A stretch of 32,026 nt of DNA from Desulfovirgula sp. Lineage in GTDB: Bacteria > Bacillota > Desulfotomaculia > Desulfotomaculales > Desulfovirgulaceae. Numbering within the stretch: the first letter of the stretch is position 1; the number at the start of each line of letters is the position of its first letter. The notes below the pieces were generated by a model that saw only the letters and a program-made list of their open reading frames with translations, made no database searches and was not told where the DNA came from. The stretch lies in assembly GCA_020725525.1 (NCBI GenBank), contig DYEX01000185.1, forward strand, positions 1 to 32,026, read 5' to 3'. Positions 1 to 5,821 of the stretch are shown here, piece by piece. Both the position numbers and the translations under genes were made by a program.

Positions 1-2
1 AC

Positions 3-29
3 AGCCAGGCCGTCACCATGACCCTGTAA
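3..29 (+). CDS. 3' end of an unidentified gene cut by the window edge
   Basis: An open frame enters from the left edge and stops at TAA (27-29), giving the C-terminal residues SQAVTMTL. A strong rho-independent terminator begins 14 bases after the stop, which is what one expects at the end of a transcribed gene. Nothing in eight residues identifies the product. The reading frame is inferred only from the stop-terminator spacing. Confidence 0.35.
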   Translation, partial: SQAVTMTL

Positions 30-43
30 GCTTCTAAAGCAGA

Positions 44-82
44 CCGGGCTGGAACCCCTGATAATTCCAGCCCGGTTTTTTC
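44..82 (+). terminator. Rho-independent terminator
   Basis: A perfect 11-bp stem CCGGGCTGGAA (44-54) pairs with TTCCAGCCCGG (65-75) around a 10-nt loop, followed by six T residues (76-81). It closes the transcript entering from the left and isolates it from the tolC unit. From 83 to 348 I see no supportable gene: the open frames there lack ribosome sites and one runs through the Rpn relic in the wrong sense. Confidence 0.9.
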
Positions 83-348
83 TTTCGTTTCTGGCTGGTT
101 TTCGTTTGTCAGCTACAAACACTCGAAGCTCTGAACCCCGATTATTCCCTTTTCCTTCGCCCTTTCCACAACCCGGTGGGTACTGAAAACGGCAAGGATG
201 GCGGTGGTCGGCTTGAACACGTTAAGGGACGCCCGCGGCGGTAAGATGCAGCGGGCACGGCGAAAAGCGGGTGCAGGGGATGGACCGGGTACGTGTAAAG
301 GGTGCCGGTCGGGGAGGGTACGGGATAATTACGGGATGAAGGTGACGG

Positions 349-478
349 TTAGAGGTACTCCTCCAGGTCGGAGAGGGTGTTTATTTCAAAGATGTTATCC
401 AGGATCAGCCCCAGGGCATATTCATCGAGGGTTTTTATTTTATCCACATAAGGGCGGGGTACTTTCTTGAACTTTTGT
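349..478 (-). pseudogene. Relic of the C-terminus of an Rpn-family nuclease
   Basis: Read on the minus strand, about 42 codons ending at TAA (351-349) give KFKKVPRPYVDKIKTLDEYA and continue to a C-terminus of DLEEYL. This is almost identical to the last residues of the intact Rpn-family gene at 1896-2855. Similarity stops abruptly near 478, next to the codons for KFKK, and no start or ribosome site is present. It is therefore a 5'-truncated copy, left by a duplication or by decay of a second gene. It has the same orientation as the intact copy, so the two make a direct repeat about 1.55 kb apart around tolC. Confidence 0.85.
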
Positions 479-509
479 GAAAATCATGGTCTTCAAGGAC
501 GAAAAACCC

Positions 510-539
510 TTGACTGCACCTGTTTGCCAGGGGTATACT
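510..539 (+). promoter_or_regulatory. SigA-type promoter of the tolC-like gene
   Basis: TTGACT (510-515) and TATACT (534-539) are separated by 18 bp, and each box differs from the vegetative consensus by one base. The predicted start of transcription lies near 546, just upstream of the palindrome at 554-568. Confidence 0.75.
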
Positions 540-553
540 GGGGGTGAAAATTA

Positions 554-568
554 GTTAAACGGTTTAAC
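554..568. promoter_or_regulatory. Operator-like palindrome before the tolC-like gene
   Basis: GTTAAAC (554-560) and GTTTAAC (562-568) form a perfect 7-bp inverted repeat around one G. A further half-site TTTAAC lies at 574-579. The site is at about +9 to +23 relative to the predicted start of transcription, a position where a repressor would block elongation. It does not resemble the palindrome at the marR promoter (3766-3777), so a different regulator is likely. Confidence 0.55.
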
Positions 569-615
569 AATAATTTAACAAGTTGAAACCGGACAGGAAA
601 AAGGAGGGCTTAAAG

Positions 616-1752
616 TTGGGCCGCATTCTCACAGTGTTTATCCTCATAGCTTCTTTGCTCGTTCCACCCTTCGCCTGGGCCAAAGAGCCGGCCACGCCCG
701 AGCTGACCCTGAACCAGGCGATAGCCCTGGCCCTGGCGCACAGTGAGGCCGTGAAAAGGGCAGAGAGGGATGTGGACCGTACGTACGAATGGCGCGTATA
801 TAGGTCGGAAAAACTCAATTATACGCCTTTGGCGCCCCCGGGCGACCCGAAGGTGGAAATAGCCTGGAGCAACCTCCTGGCCGCCGACCTGACCTGGCGC
901 ATGTCCAAGAAAAGTTTGACCGCCGAGCAGGACGAGGTGGCCCTGGACGCGTGCAAAAAGTACTGGGATGTACTGAAGGCGCAGGAAAAGGTGCGGGCGG
1001 CGGAAGAAGGATTAAAAAAAGCCGACTGGGAGCTGCGCAGGGCGCGGGCCAATTTCCAGGTGGGGATGATCCCGCAGGCCGCCCTGGTGGCGGCGGAAGC
1101 CGGGCTGGCCCAGGCTAAGGCAGCCCTGGAAGCGGCGAAAAACGATCTCGATAACGCCTATGCCTCTTTCAACCGGCTGGTGGGTCTGTGGCCCCAGGAC
1201 CGTCCGGTGCTGGTGGACGGGGTGAACTTTAATCCGCTGCAGGTGTCCGACGTGGAAACCGAGGTGGGCCGGATAGTGGACGAGAGCCCCACCGTCTGGC
1301 TGGCCAACGAGAAGGTGACGTTGCAGAAATACTATGAAGACATGATGTTCTATACCGGTGAGTACCGGCCCTACCAGGTAAGAAAAATAGAAGTCGAGCA
1401 GGCCGAGCTGGATGCCGCCGCCGCCAGGAAAATGATGGAGGAGATAACCCGGTCCCTATACTACAATGCCAAAAGCCTGGAGGAATCCTACCAGGCCCTG
1501 CAGGAGGGGGTAAAAACCGCCGAGGAAAACCTGCGTGTGACGAAGGTGAAATACGACGTGGGTATGGCCACCCGGGCCGAGGTGGCGGCCGCCGAGGCCG
1601 CCCTGGCGGAGGCGAAACAAAAGGCGCTGGAGATAGCCTGCCAGCACGCCTACCTCAAGCTGGCCTTTGAAAAGCCGTGGGCCTACATCAGCCTGGCTGC
1701 TGCCGGTGCCGGTGCGGGCGGCAGCGGTTCTCCGGGAAATGCTCAGGGTTAG
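616..1752 (+). CDS. TolC-family (outer-membrane-efflux-like) protein
   Basis: This is the exit-duct family of tripartite efflux pumps. I place the start at TTG 616, eight bases after AAGGAGG (601-607); the in-frame TTG at 583 has no ribosome site. The 378-residue product opens with a signal peptide (GRILTVFILIASLLVPPFAWA). It then shows the two Ala/Glu/Lys-rich helical-hairpin repeats of the family, around residues 110-190 and 285-360, with the repeat hallmarks FQVGM and YDVGM. It is shorter than E. coli TolC (about 470 mature residues). It has its own promoter and a terminator at 1770-1797. The RND and MFS pumps with their adaptors start 2.7 kb downstream and are the obvious partners. In a monoderm cell a TolC duct has no outer membrane to span, so its role is open. 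The family call is firm; the function is inferred. Confidence 0.85.
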   Translation: MGRILTVFILIASLLVPPFAWAKEPATPELTLNQAIALALAHSEAVKRAERDVDRTYEWRVYRSEKLNYTPLAPPGDPKVEIAWSNLLAADLTWRMSKKSLTAEQDEVALDACKKYWDVLKAQEKVRAAEEGLKKADWELRRARANFQVGMIPQAALVAAEAGLAQAKAALEAAKNDLDNAYASFNRLVGLWPQDRPVLVDGVNFNPLQVSDVETEVGRIVDESPTVWLANEKVTLQKYYEDMMFYTGEYRPYQVRKIEVEQAELDAAAARKMMEEITRSLYYNAKSLEESYQALQEGVKTAEENLRVTKVKYDVGMATRAEVAAAEAALAEAKQKALEIACQHAYLKLAFEKPWAYISLAAAGAGAGGSGSPGNAQG

Positions 1753-1769
1753 CGTGGCAGTGATAAAAA

Positions 1770-1801
1770 GACCCCTGTCCTCTAAAAGGGCAGGGGTTTA
1801 T
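1770..1801 (+). terminator. Terminator after the tolC-like gene
   Basis: A stem formed by ACCCCTGTCC (1771-1780) and GGGCAGGGGT (1788-1797), with one G-T pair, encloses a short A-rich loop. It is followed by TTTATAG, a weak T-tract. It starts 18 bases after the tolC stop codon. Confidence 0.65.
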
Positions 1802-1895
1802 AGCTTGGGGTTAACGGTTGTAAACAGCCAAAAGCAAACCGCCGATTCCTAAAAATTTCATTTCTTCAACTTCCACAACTAATTTTTCTTTTCTT

Positions 1896-2855
1896 CTAAG
1901 GTAAGTAATCCTCCAGATCAGCCAGGGTGTTTATTTCAAAGATATTGTCAAGGATGAGCCCCAGGGCATATTCATCGAGGGTCTTAATTTTATCCACATA
2001 AGGGCGGGGCACTTTCTTGAACTTTTTATGCAAAAGCTTCAACACGTTCTCCCTGAGGGTTTCCTGCCGGCCTTTTTCAATGCCTTTTTCAATGCCTTTT
2101 TCAATACCTTTTTCAATGCCTATTTCAATGCCCTGTTGTATTCCCTTTTCGACACCTTTTTTGAAAATCCGTTGATAACCGGCCGATTCTTCGATATTTA
2201 GCATCGTTTCCACCTCCCTGAAAATTTGTTCGATGATTTTCTCTTCAAGATACAGACCGGCAAATATCTCCGCTCGCAGAAGGGTCTTTCTTTTTTCCTC
2301 CGTGGTGACGGGAGCCTGCAAGATATCCAGCACGCATTCCCGTAAAAAGGCCTCCGGGTGCTGCCTTCTTCTCGTTCTGTCGGCCAGTGGCAGCAGCGCG
2401 TAAAGGGTATAGTTGTTCGTTTTTTTGATTTCCTCCCGGGGTATGCTGCCCAGGTCGACGGCCCTGTAGCGGTAATCCAGATGGTTTTGCGGACCGAAGC
2501 TGTATTCCAGGCCGTCAGCCATGGTCATTTCCCGCTCACCGAAATAAATGAGGATCTGGTAAACGGGCAACCTGTATTTCAGCTGCAGTTCCGTTGCGTA
2601 TCTCAGCATGCGGAAAGGGATGTCGCTGTCGTTGGTGCTTTGAAACTCCAGGTGCACGGCGGCGGGGCCCAGTTCCGTCCGGCACTCCAGGATGAGGTCG
2701 CTCCTTTTTTTCTCCACCCGGGCAAACTCGATGTTGAGATGCTGGATCACTTTCGTTTTCAGGTGGCCGAAAAAGCTGATCAGTTCTTCCTCGCCGTCAC
2801 CAAACAGTTCCTTTATGGTCGTATCGTATCTGTCCCGGGGCAGGTTTTCGGTCAT
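1896..2855 (-). CDS. Rpn-family recombination-promoting nuclease / PD-(D/E)XK transposase-like protein
   Basis: The 319-residue product matches the Rpn (YhgA-like) family, PD-(D/E)XK nucleases that raise RecA-independent recombination and are often annotated as putative transposases. The N-terminus (DTTIKELFGD, then VEKKRSDLILEC) and the core VHLEFQS carry the acidic D...ExQ pattern of the fold at about residues 53-72. Around residues 240-262 there is a run of GIEKGIEKGIEKG repeats encoded by a 12-bp tandem repeat, a known feature of this family. The start ATG (2855-2853) is preceded by GGTGAT. A promoter lies at 2899-2871, so the gene need not depend on the vapBC unit 75 bp upstream on the same strand. 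A truncated relic of its 3' end lies at 349-478. Confidence 0.85.
   Translation of the reverse strand: MTENLPRDRYDTTIKELFGDGEEELISFFGHLKTKVIQHLNIEFARVEKKRSDLILECRTELGPAAVHLEFQSTNDSDIPFRMLRYATELQLKYRLPVYQILIYFGEREMTMADGLEYSFGPQNHLDYRYRAVDLGSIPREEIKKTNNYTLYALLPLADRTRRRQHPEAFLRECVLDILQAPVTTEEKRKTLLRAEIFAGLYLEEKIIEQIFREVETMLNIEESAGYQRIFKKGVEKGIQQGIEIGIEKGIEKGIEKGIEKGRQETLRENVLKLLHKKFKKVPRPYVDKIKTLDEYALGLILDNIFEINTLADLEDYLP
2071..2130. repeat. 12-bp tandem repeat inside the Rpn gene (five copies)
   Basis: The unit CCTTTTTCAATG occurs five times in a row (one copy ends in ATA, one has TAT for TTT) and fades into diverged units up to about 2160. On the coding strand it encodes the four-residue repeat KGIE. 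Because the unit is a multiple of three, copy-number change leaves the frame intact. Confidence 0.9.
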
Positions 2856-2870
2856 AATATCACCAATTTG

Positions 2871-2899
2871 ATTTTAACAAATACGGCAATGGGTGGCAA
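2871..2899 (-). promoter_or_regulatory. Probable promoter of the Rpn gene
   Basis: On the minus strand TTGCCA (2899-2894) and TAAAAT (2876-2871) are 17 bp apart, each one mismatch from consensus. The predicted transcript would start only about ten bases before the ATG, so the leader is very short and the call is moderate. Confidence 0.5.
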
Positions 2900-2930
2900 C
2901 ACAATCTGCCCGCCCTTATTGTCCTGGGAT

Positions 2931-3353
2931 TCACGGCTCGCAGATGAAGGCCTTCCTCCGGCCGGGCCCGTAGCGGTAGACCAGGAAGTGACGGTCGAAG
3001 GTAAAGACCCGTTCAATGCGCAGCCTCTCCATGACGGCAAAAGTGGTGCAATCTGTAAAACTGAAATCCTGGTCGGGGAAGGCATGCATTATCTGCCAGG
3101 CTGCCTCCATGTCCGGTTGTTCCAGGGCGACTACGGGAGTGCCGGTTTCGCGCAGCATTTGCCAGAAGATCTGGGCGGCATGACGGCCCAGGCGGGCGGC
3201 CAGTAAAGCCCATGTTTCTACCAGAATGGCAACAGTCGTTAGAAGCGGGACTTCGCCGGCTACTTTTTCGTAAAAGTTTCTCGCCCGTTCATGGTTCCGA
3301 TCTGAGATATCGCAAATCGCGTACCAGGCGCCTGTATCAACCAATATGGCCAC
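2931..3353 (-). CDS. vapC: PIN-domain ribonuclease toxin, VapC family
   Basis: This 140-residue protein is a typical-length VapC toxin, an Mg2+-dependent RNase that halts translation until bound by its antitoxin. The four acidic residues of the PIN active site are visible: D6 (ILVDTGAW), E46 (ILVETWALL), D101 (FTDCTTFAVMERL) and D120 (FTFDRHF). The GTG start (3353-3351) has GGAGG about nine bases upstream. It overlaps the end of the antitoxin gene by 17 bp, implying coupled translation. A decayed fragment of a related toxin lies at 29360-29476. The target RNA cannot be deduced. Family assignment is firm. Confidence 0.9.
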   Translation of the reverse strand: MAILVDTGAWYAICDISDRNHERARNFYEKVAGEVPLLTTVAILVETWALLAARLGRHAAQIFWQMLRETGTPVVALEQPDMEAAWQIMHAFPDQDFSFTDCTTFAVMERLRIERVFTFDRHFLVYRYGPGRRKAFICEP

Positions 3354-3591
3354 GGTCTAACGCCTCCGCCAGGTAATAGTCGTGTCGCTCTGAAACGTCT
3401 TCCCTGCCGCTTGCCCCCATACCTATAATCCGCTGGAATGCTTCTTTGGGAGCCTTCCTTTCCCCCTGCCTTTCCAGGTGTTCAGAAACGATTTGCCGTA
3501 TCAGTTCGGCGAGCGAGATGCCCTTTTTTGCCGCTTCATCCAGTAGCGCCCTGTGTTGTTCAGGGCGGAGGTAAATTTGGGTGCGCTGCAT
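3337..3591 (-). CDS. vapB: Ribbon-helix-helix antitoxin, VapB-like
   Basis: The 84-residue product begins MQRTQIYLRPEQHRALLDEA, a ribbon-helix-helix (CopG/MetJ-type) DNA-binding start in which QIYL is the beta strand. The helix pair is completed by GISLAELIRQIVSEHL. The C-terminal half is charged and would wrap the toxin. I chose ATG 3591 because GAGGTGA (on the minus strand at 3604-3598) stands six bases before it; the TTG at 3594 is too close. The gene leads the vapBC unit, overlaps vapC by 17 bp, and lies directly downstream of a promoter embedded in a perfect palindrome that is its likely own operator. Confidence 0.88.
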   Translation of the reverse strand: MQRTQIYLRPEQHRALLDEAAKKGISLAELIRQIVSEHLERQGERKAPKEAFQRIIGMGASGREDVSERHDYYLAEALDRGHIG

Positions 3592-3607
3592 CAAACATCA
3601 CCTCTGC

Positions 3608-3640
3608 CAACATTATAATGTTGTAACTGGCTTTCGTCAA
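3608..3640 (-). promoter_or_regulatory. vapBC promoter with operator palindrome over the -10 box
   Basis: On the minus strand TTGACG (3640-3635) is followed after exactly 17 bp by TATAAT (3617-3612). The -10 box is the core of the perfect 16-bp palindrome CAACATTATAATGTTG (3608-3623). RHH antitoxins bind such palindromes, so binding here would directly block RNA polymerase and give the usual autorepression. The palindrome also offers TATAAT on the plus strand, but no fitting -35 box was seen for that direction. Confidence 0.85.
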
Positions 3641-3748
3641 TAAGGTCAGCTTCCCTTTGCATTTTTACATAATTTTTCTCCCGGGGTGCCGGTGGTAATC
3701 ATCACAAGCTACATAGTATTTGGAGGCCATGAACTGCATCTCTTTCTG

Positions 3749-3778
3749 TTGACAGGGTCTTACTCGTATACATATACT
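3749..3778 (+). promoter_or_regulatory. Promoter of the marR/efflux unit with overlapping palindrome
   Basis: TTGACA (3749-3754) and TATACT (3773-3778) are 18 bp apart. The inverted repeat GTATA-CA-TATAC (3766-3777) overlaps the -10 box and is a fitting site for autorepression by the MarR protein encoded next. The leader to the GTG start is about 50 nt. From 3641 to 3748 I see nothing else. Confidence 0.7.
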
Positions 3779-3832
3779 TAACTTGATAAACTTTTTGCGA
3801 CGTTAATTTTTTCGACGGGAAGGGTGACTGGG

Positions 3833-4363
3833 GTGAGCAATCAAAAATTATCCGCCTGGCTGGACAGGCTGGAAGAGGTGTTCAACCAGGTGGCCAGGCG
3901 GCTTCACGCCGAGCTGGATCACCACCTGATGGATGGTCTGACCGGGAGCCAGTTTATTGTGCTCATGCGCATCTTCCGGCGTGGGCGCATGAGTGTGTCC
4001 GAGGTGGCCGAAAACATGGGGGTATCGCTCAGCGCCGTCACTGCCCTTGTGGACAGGCTGCACCGGGCGGGCTTTGTGGAGCGCCGCCGGGACGAGGACG
4101 ACCGGCGAGTGGTGTGGCTTGAGCTGACGCCCAAAGGGGAGGAGGTTGCACGCTCTTGCCTGGCCACCAGAAGGCGGGTGATGGAAAAATATTTGGGCCA
4201 GCTTCCGGAAGAAGATGTGGAGCAACTGGTACGAATCTACGAGAAATTGCTGTCCATTTTGATACGGGAGGGGGCGGGAGGCGCCGGGGGAAGGTCCGGA
4301 CACACCAGAGGTGGGCCGGAAGTGTCTTCCGAAGGCGGCAGGAATGCCCCCAAAGCGGAATAA
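3833..4363 (+). CDS. MarR-family transcriptional regulator
   Basis: The 176-residue protein carries the MarR winged helix. The helix-turn-helix is MSVSEVAENMGVSLSAVTAL followed by VDRLHRAGFVERR, and the wing is DEDDRRVVWLELTPKGEE. The helical dimer regions lie on both sides. I prefer GTG 3833, which has AAGGGTGA (3820-3827) at good distance, over GTG 3824, which is too close to any ribosome site. The last 30 residues are Gly/Arg-rich and outside the family domain. MarR proteins usually repress adjacent drug-efflux genes and are released by a ligand; the RND and MFS pump genes follow on the same strand. Confidence 0.9.
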   Translation: MSNQKLSAWLDRLEEVFNQVARRLHAELDHHLMDGLTGSQFIVLMRIFRRGRMSVSEVAENMGVSLSAVTALVDRLHRAGFVERRRDEDDRRVVWLELTPKGEEVARSCLATRRRVMEKYLGQLPEEDVEQLVRIYEKLLSILIREGAGGAGGRSGHTRGGPEVSSEGGRNAPKAE

Positions 4364-4481
4364 TTGAGGCAAAAGAAACGGACGGTCAACCCCGGAAAGT
4401 TGGGGGGATGCCCGTATGAGAGGGAGGCCTCCCGACTGCCGGCTATGGTTGAGAGTATTTACCTGGGGAGAGTGAAGAGGA

Positions 4482-5642
4482 ATGCCTGGAAGAAAAATTG
4501 CCCTGGTAATTGCCCTGGTGGCCTTAGTGCTGGCCGCCGGATGCGGGAAAAAGCAGGCAGCCGCCCCGGCTGATGCGGGTGCCACGGTGGTCAGTACGGC
4601 CAAAGCGGCCACGGGACTGCTGAACAACCGGGCGGTTGTGAGCGGCAAACTGGAGGCCGTTCAAACTGCCGGCATCGTATCCAAAGTGCCCGGCAAGGTG
4701 GCCAAAGTGCATGTGGATGTTGGGGACCGGGTTGGCGCCGGGCAGGTGCTGGTTACCCTGGAGAACAAAGACCTGGCGGACCGGGTGACCCAGGCACAGG
4801 CTGCTGTAGCTCAGGCCGAAGCGGGTTTGAAGTCGGCCCGGGCGGCCCTGGCCAACGCCCGGGACAATTTTATGGTGGCCGAGGCCAATTACAAGCGTGC
4901 CCGGGAACTGCTGGCCATGGGAGCCATTTCCCAGGCCGTCTTTGAGAGCCAGTACGAACTGCCCTACAAGCAGGCCAGGCAGGCATACGAGAATACTGCT
5001 CCCGCCCAGGTGGAGCTGGCCCAGGCCCAGCTGAACCAGGCCCGGGCGCAGCTGGCCCTGGCCCGGTCGAGCTATGAGGACAGTTTCATCAGAGCGCCCT
5101 TTTCCGGCGTGGTTACCGCCCGGAACGTGAATCCGGGGGAGATGGCGGCCACCATGCCCGTAATTTCCATGGCCAATATCGACCGGGTGGTGGTCAAGGC
5201 CACCGTCGGCGAGGATCACATCAATCAGTTGAAGCAGGGGGAAAAAGTACAGGTGAAGATCGGCGCCGTATCGGCCCAGCCCTTTACCGGCGTGATTACC
5301 AGCGTCGCCCCGGCCGCCGACCCCACGACCAAAGCATTCCCCATCAAAATTGAAATTGACAACCCCAAACACCTCTTGAAGCCGGGTATGTTTGCCGAGG
5401 TGCAGCTGCCCTCTTCGGGGCAGAAGCAGCTGCTGGTCCCCCGGGAAGCGGTGGTAAAAGACGGGGAACGGGATTGCGTGTGGGTGGTCAAACAGGGCAA
5501 AGTCCAGCGCCGCGAGATCAAGGCGGGAGAATCGGACGGCAGGTACATTGCCGTTATTTCCGGCCTGGAGGCGGGGGAAGAGGTGGTCACTGCCGGCCAG
5601 GAGAGCCTGCAGGATGGAGCCAGGGTGACGGTCAAGAACTGA
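4482..5642 (+). CDS. RND efflux adaptor (membrane-fusion) lipoprotein
   Basis: The 386-residue protein is the HlyD/AcrA-type adaptor that couples an RND pump to an exit duct. A signal peptide ends in the lipobox LAAGC with Cys21 as lipidation site. Then come the first half of the lipoyl domain (KVPGKVAKVHVDVGDRVGAG), an Ala/Gln-rich helical hairpin at about residues 100-195, and the second lipoyl half (SFIRAPFSGVVTARNVNPGE). The beta-barrel and membrane-proximal domains fill the C-terminal 150 residues. The ATG 4482 has GGGGAG at 4465-4470. It stands 118 bp after marR and 179 bp before the pump gene. The hairpin is the part that would contact TolC in diderms. Confidence 0.92.
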   Translation: MPGRKIALVIALVALVLAAGCGKKQAAAPADAGATVVSTAKAATGLLNNRAVVSGKLEAVQTAGIVSKVPGKVAKVHVDVGDRVGAGQVLVTLENKDLADRVTQAQAAVAQAEAGLKSARAALANARDNFMVAEANYKRARELLAMGAISQAVFESQYELPYKQARQAYENTAPAQVELAQAQLNQARAQLALARSSYEDSFIRAPFSGVVTARNVNPGEMAATMPVISMANIDRVVVKATVGEDHINQLKQGEKVQVKIGAVSAQPFTGVITSVAPAADPTTKAFPIKIEIDNPKHLLKPGMFAEVQLPSSGQKQLLVPREAVVKDGERDCVWVVKQGKVQRREIKAGESDGRYIAVISGLEAGEEVVTAGQESLQDGARVTVKN

Positions 5643-5757
5643 CAGGGGCCGTCACGGGCGCTGCGTTAAGCATCCGGTGACGCCCCTGCGACAGTAAAAA
5701 TGAACAGGGGCCAACCGAAAATACAGGGTCAAAAGGCCCCGGCTGGCCCCGGCCTGA
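5643..5757 (+). other. Two intercistronic hairpins between adaptor and RND pump genes
   Basis: CAGGGGCCGTCAC right at the adaptor stop codon can pair, with one bulged C, with GTGACGCCCCTG about 25 bases on. A second inverted repeat, AGGGGCCA near 5705 with TGGCCCC near 5745, follows. Neither has a T-tract, so they look more like mRNA-stabilising or attenuating structures than terminators. Confidence 0.45.
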
Positions 5758-5821
5758 ATGTTAAATTGCCCGGGATGCGGATTTTTTAATTATCGCCGTG
5801 CTTTCGCAGGAGGTTTATTGA

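Noticed and set aside
108-230. Minus-strand reading VFKPTTAILAVFSTHRVVER to a TAG near 108
   Set aside because: It looks protein-like for about 35 residues, but no start, ribosome site or family was found upstream. It may be decayed coding DNA; support is too thin to list.
2358-3206. Plus-strand frame of 282 codons opposite Rpn and vapC
   Set aside because: It lies antisense to two genes with firm family motifs, has no ribosome site, and matches nothing I know.
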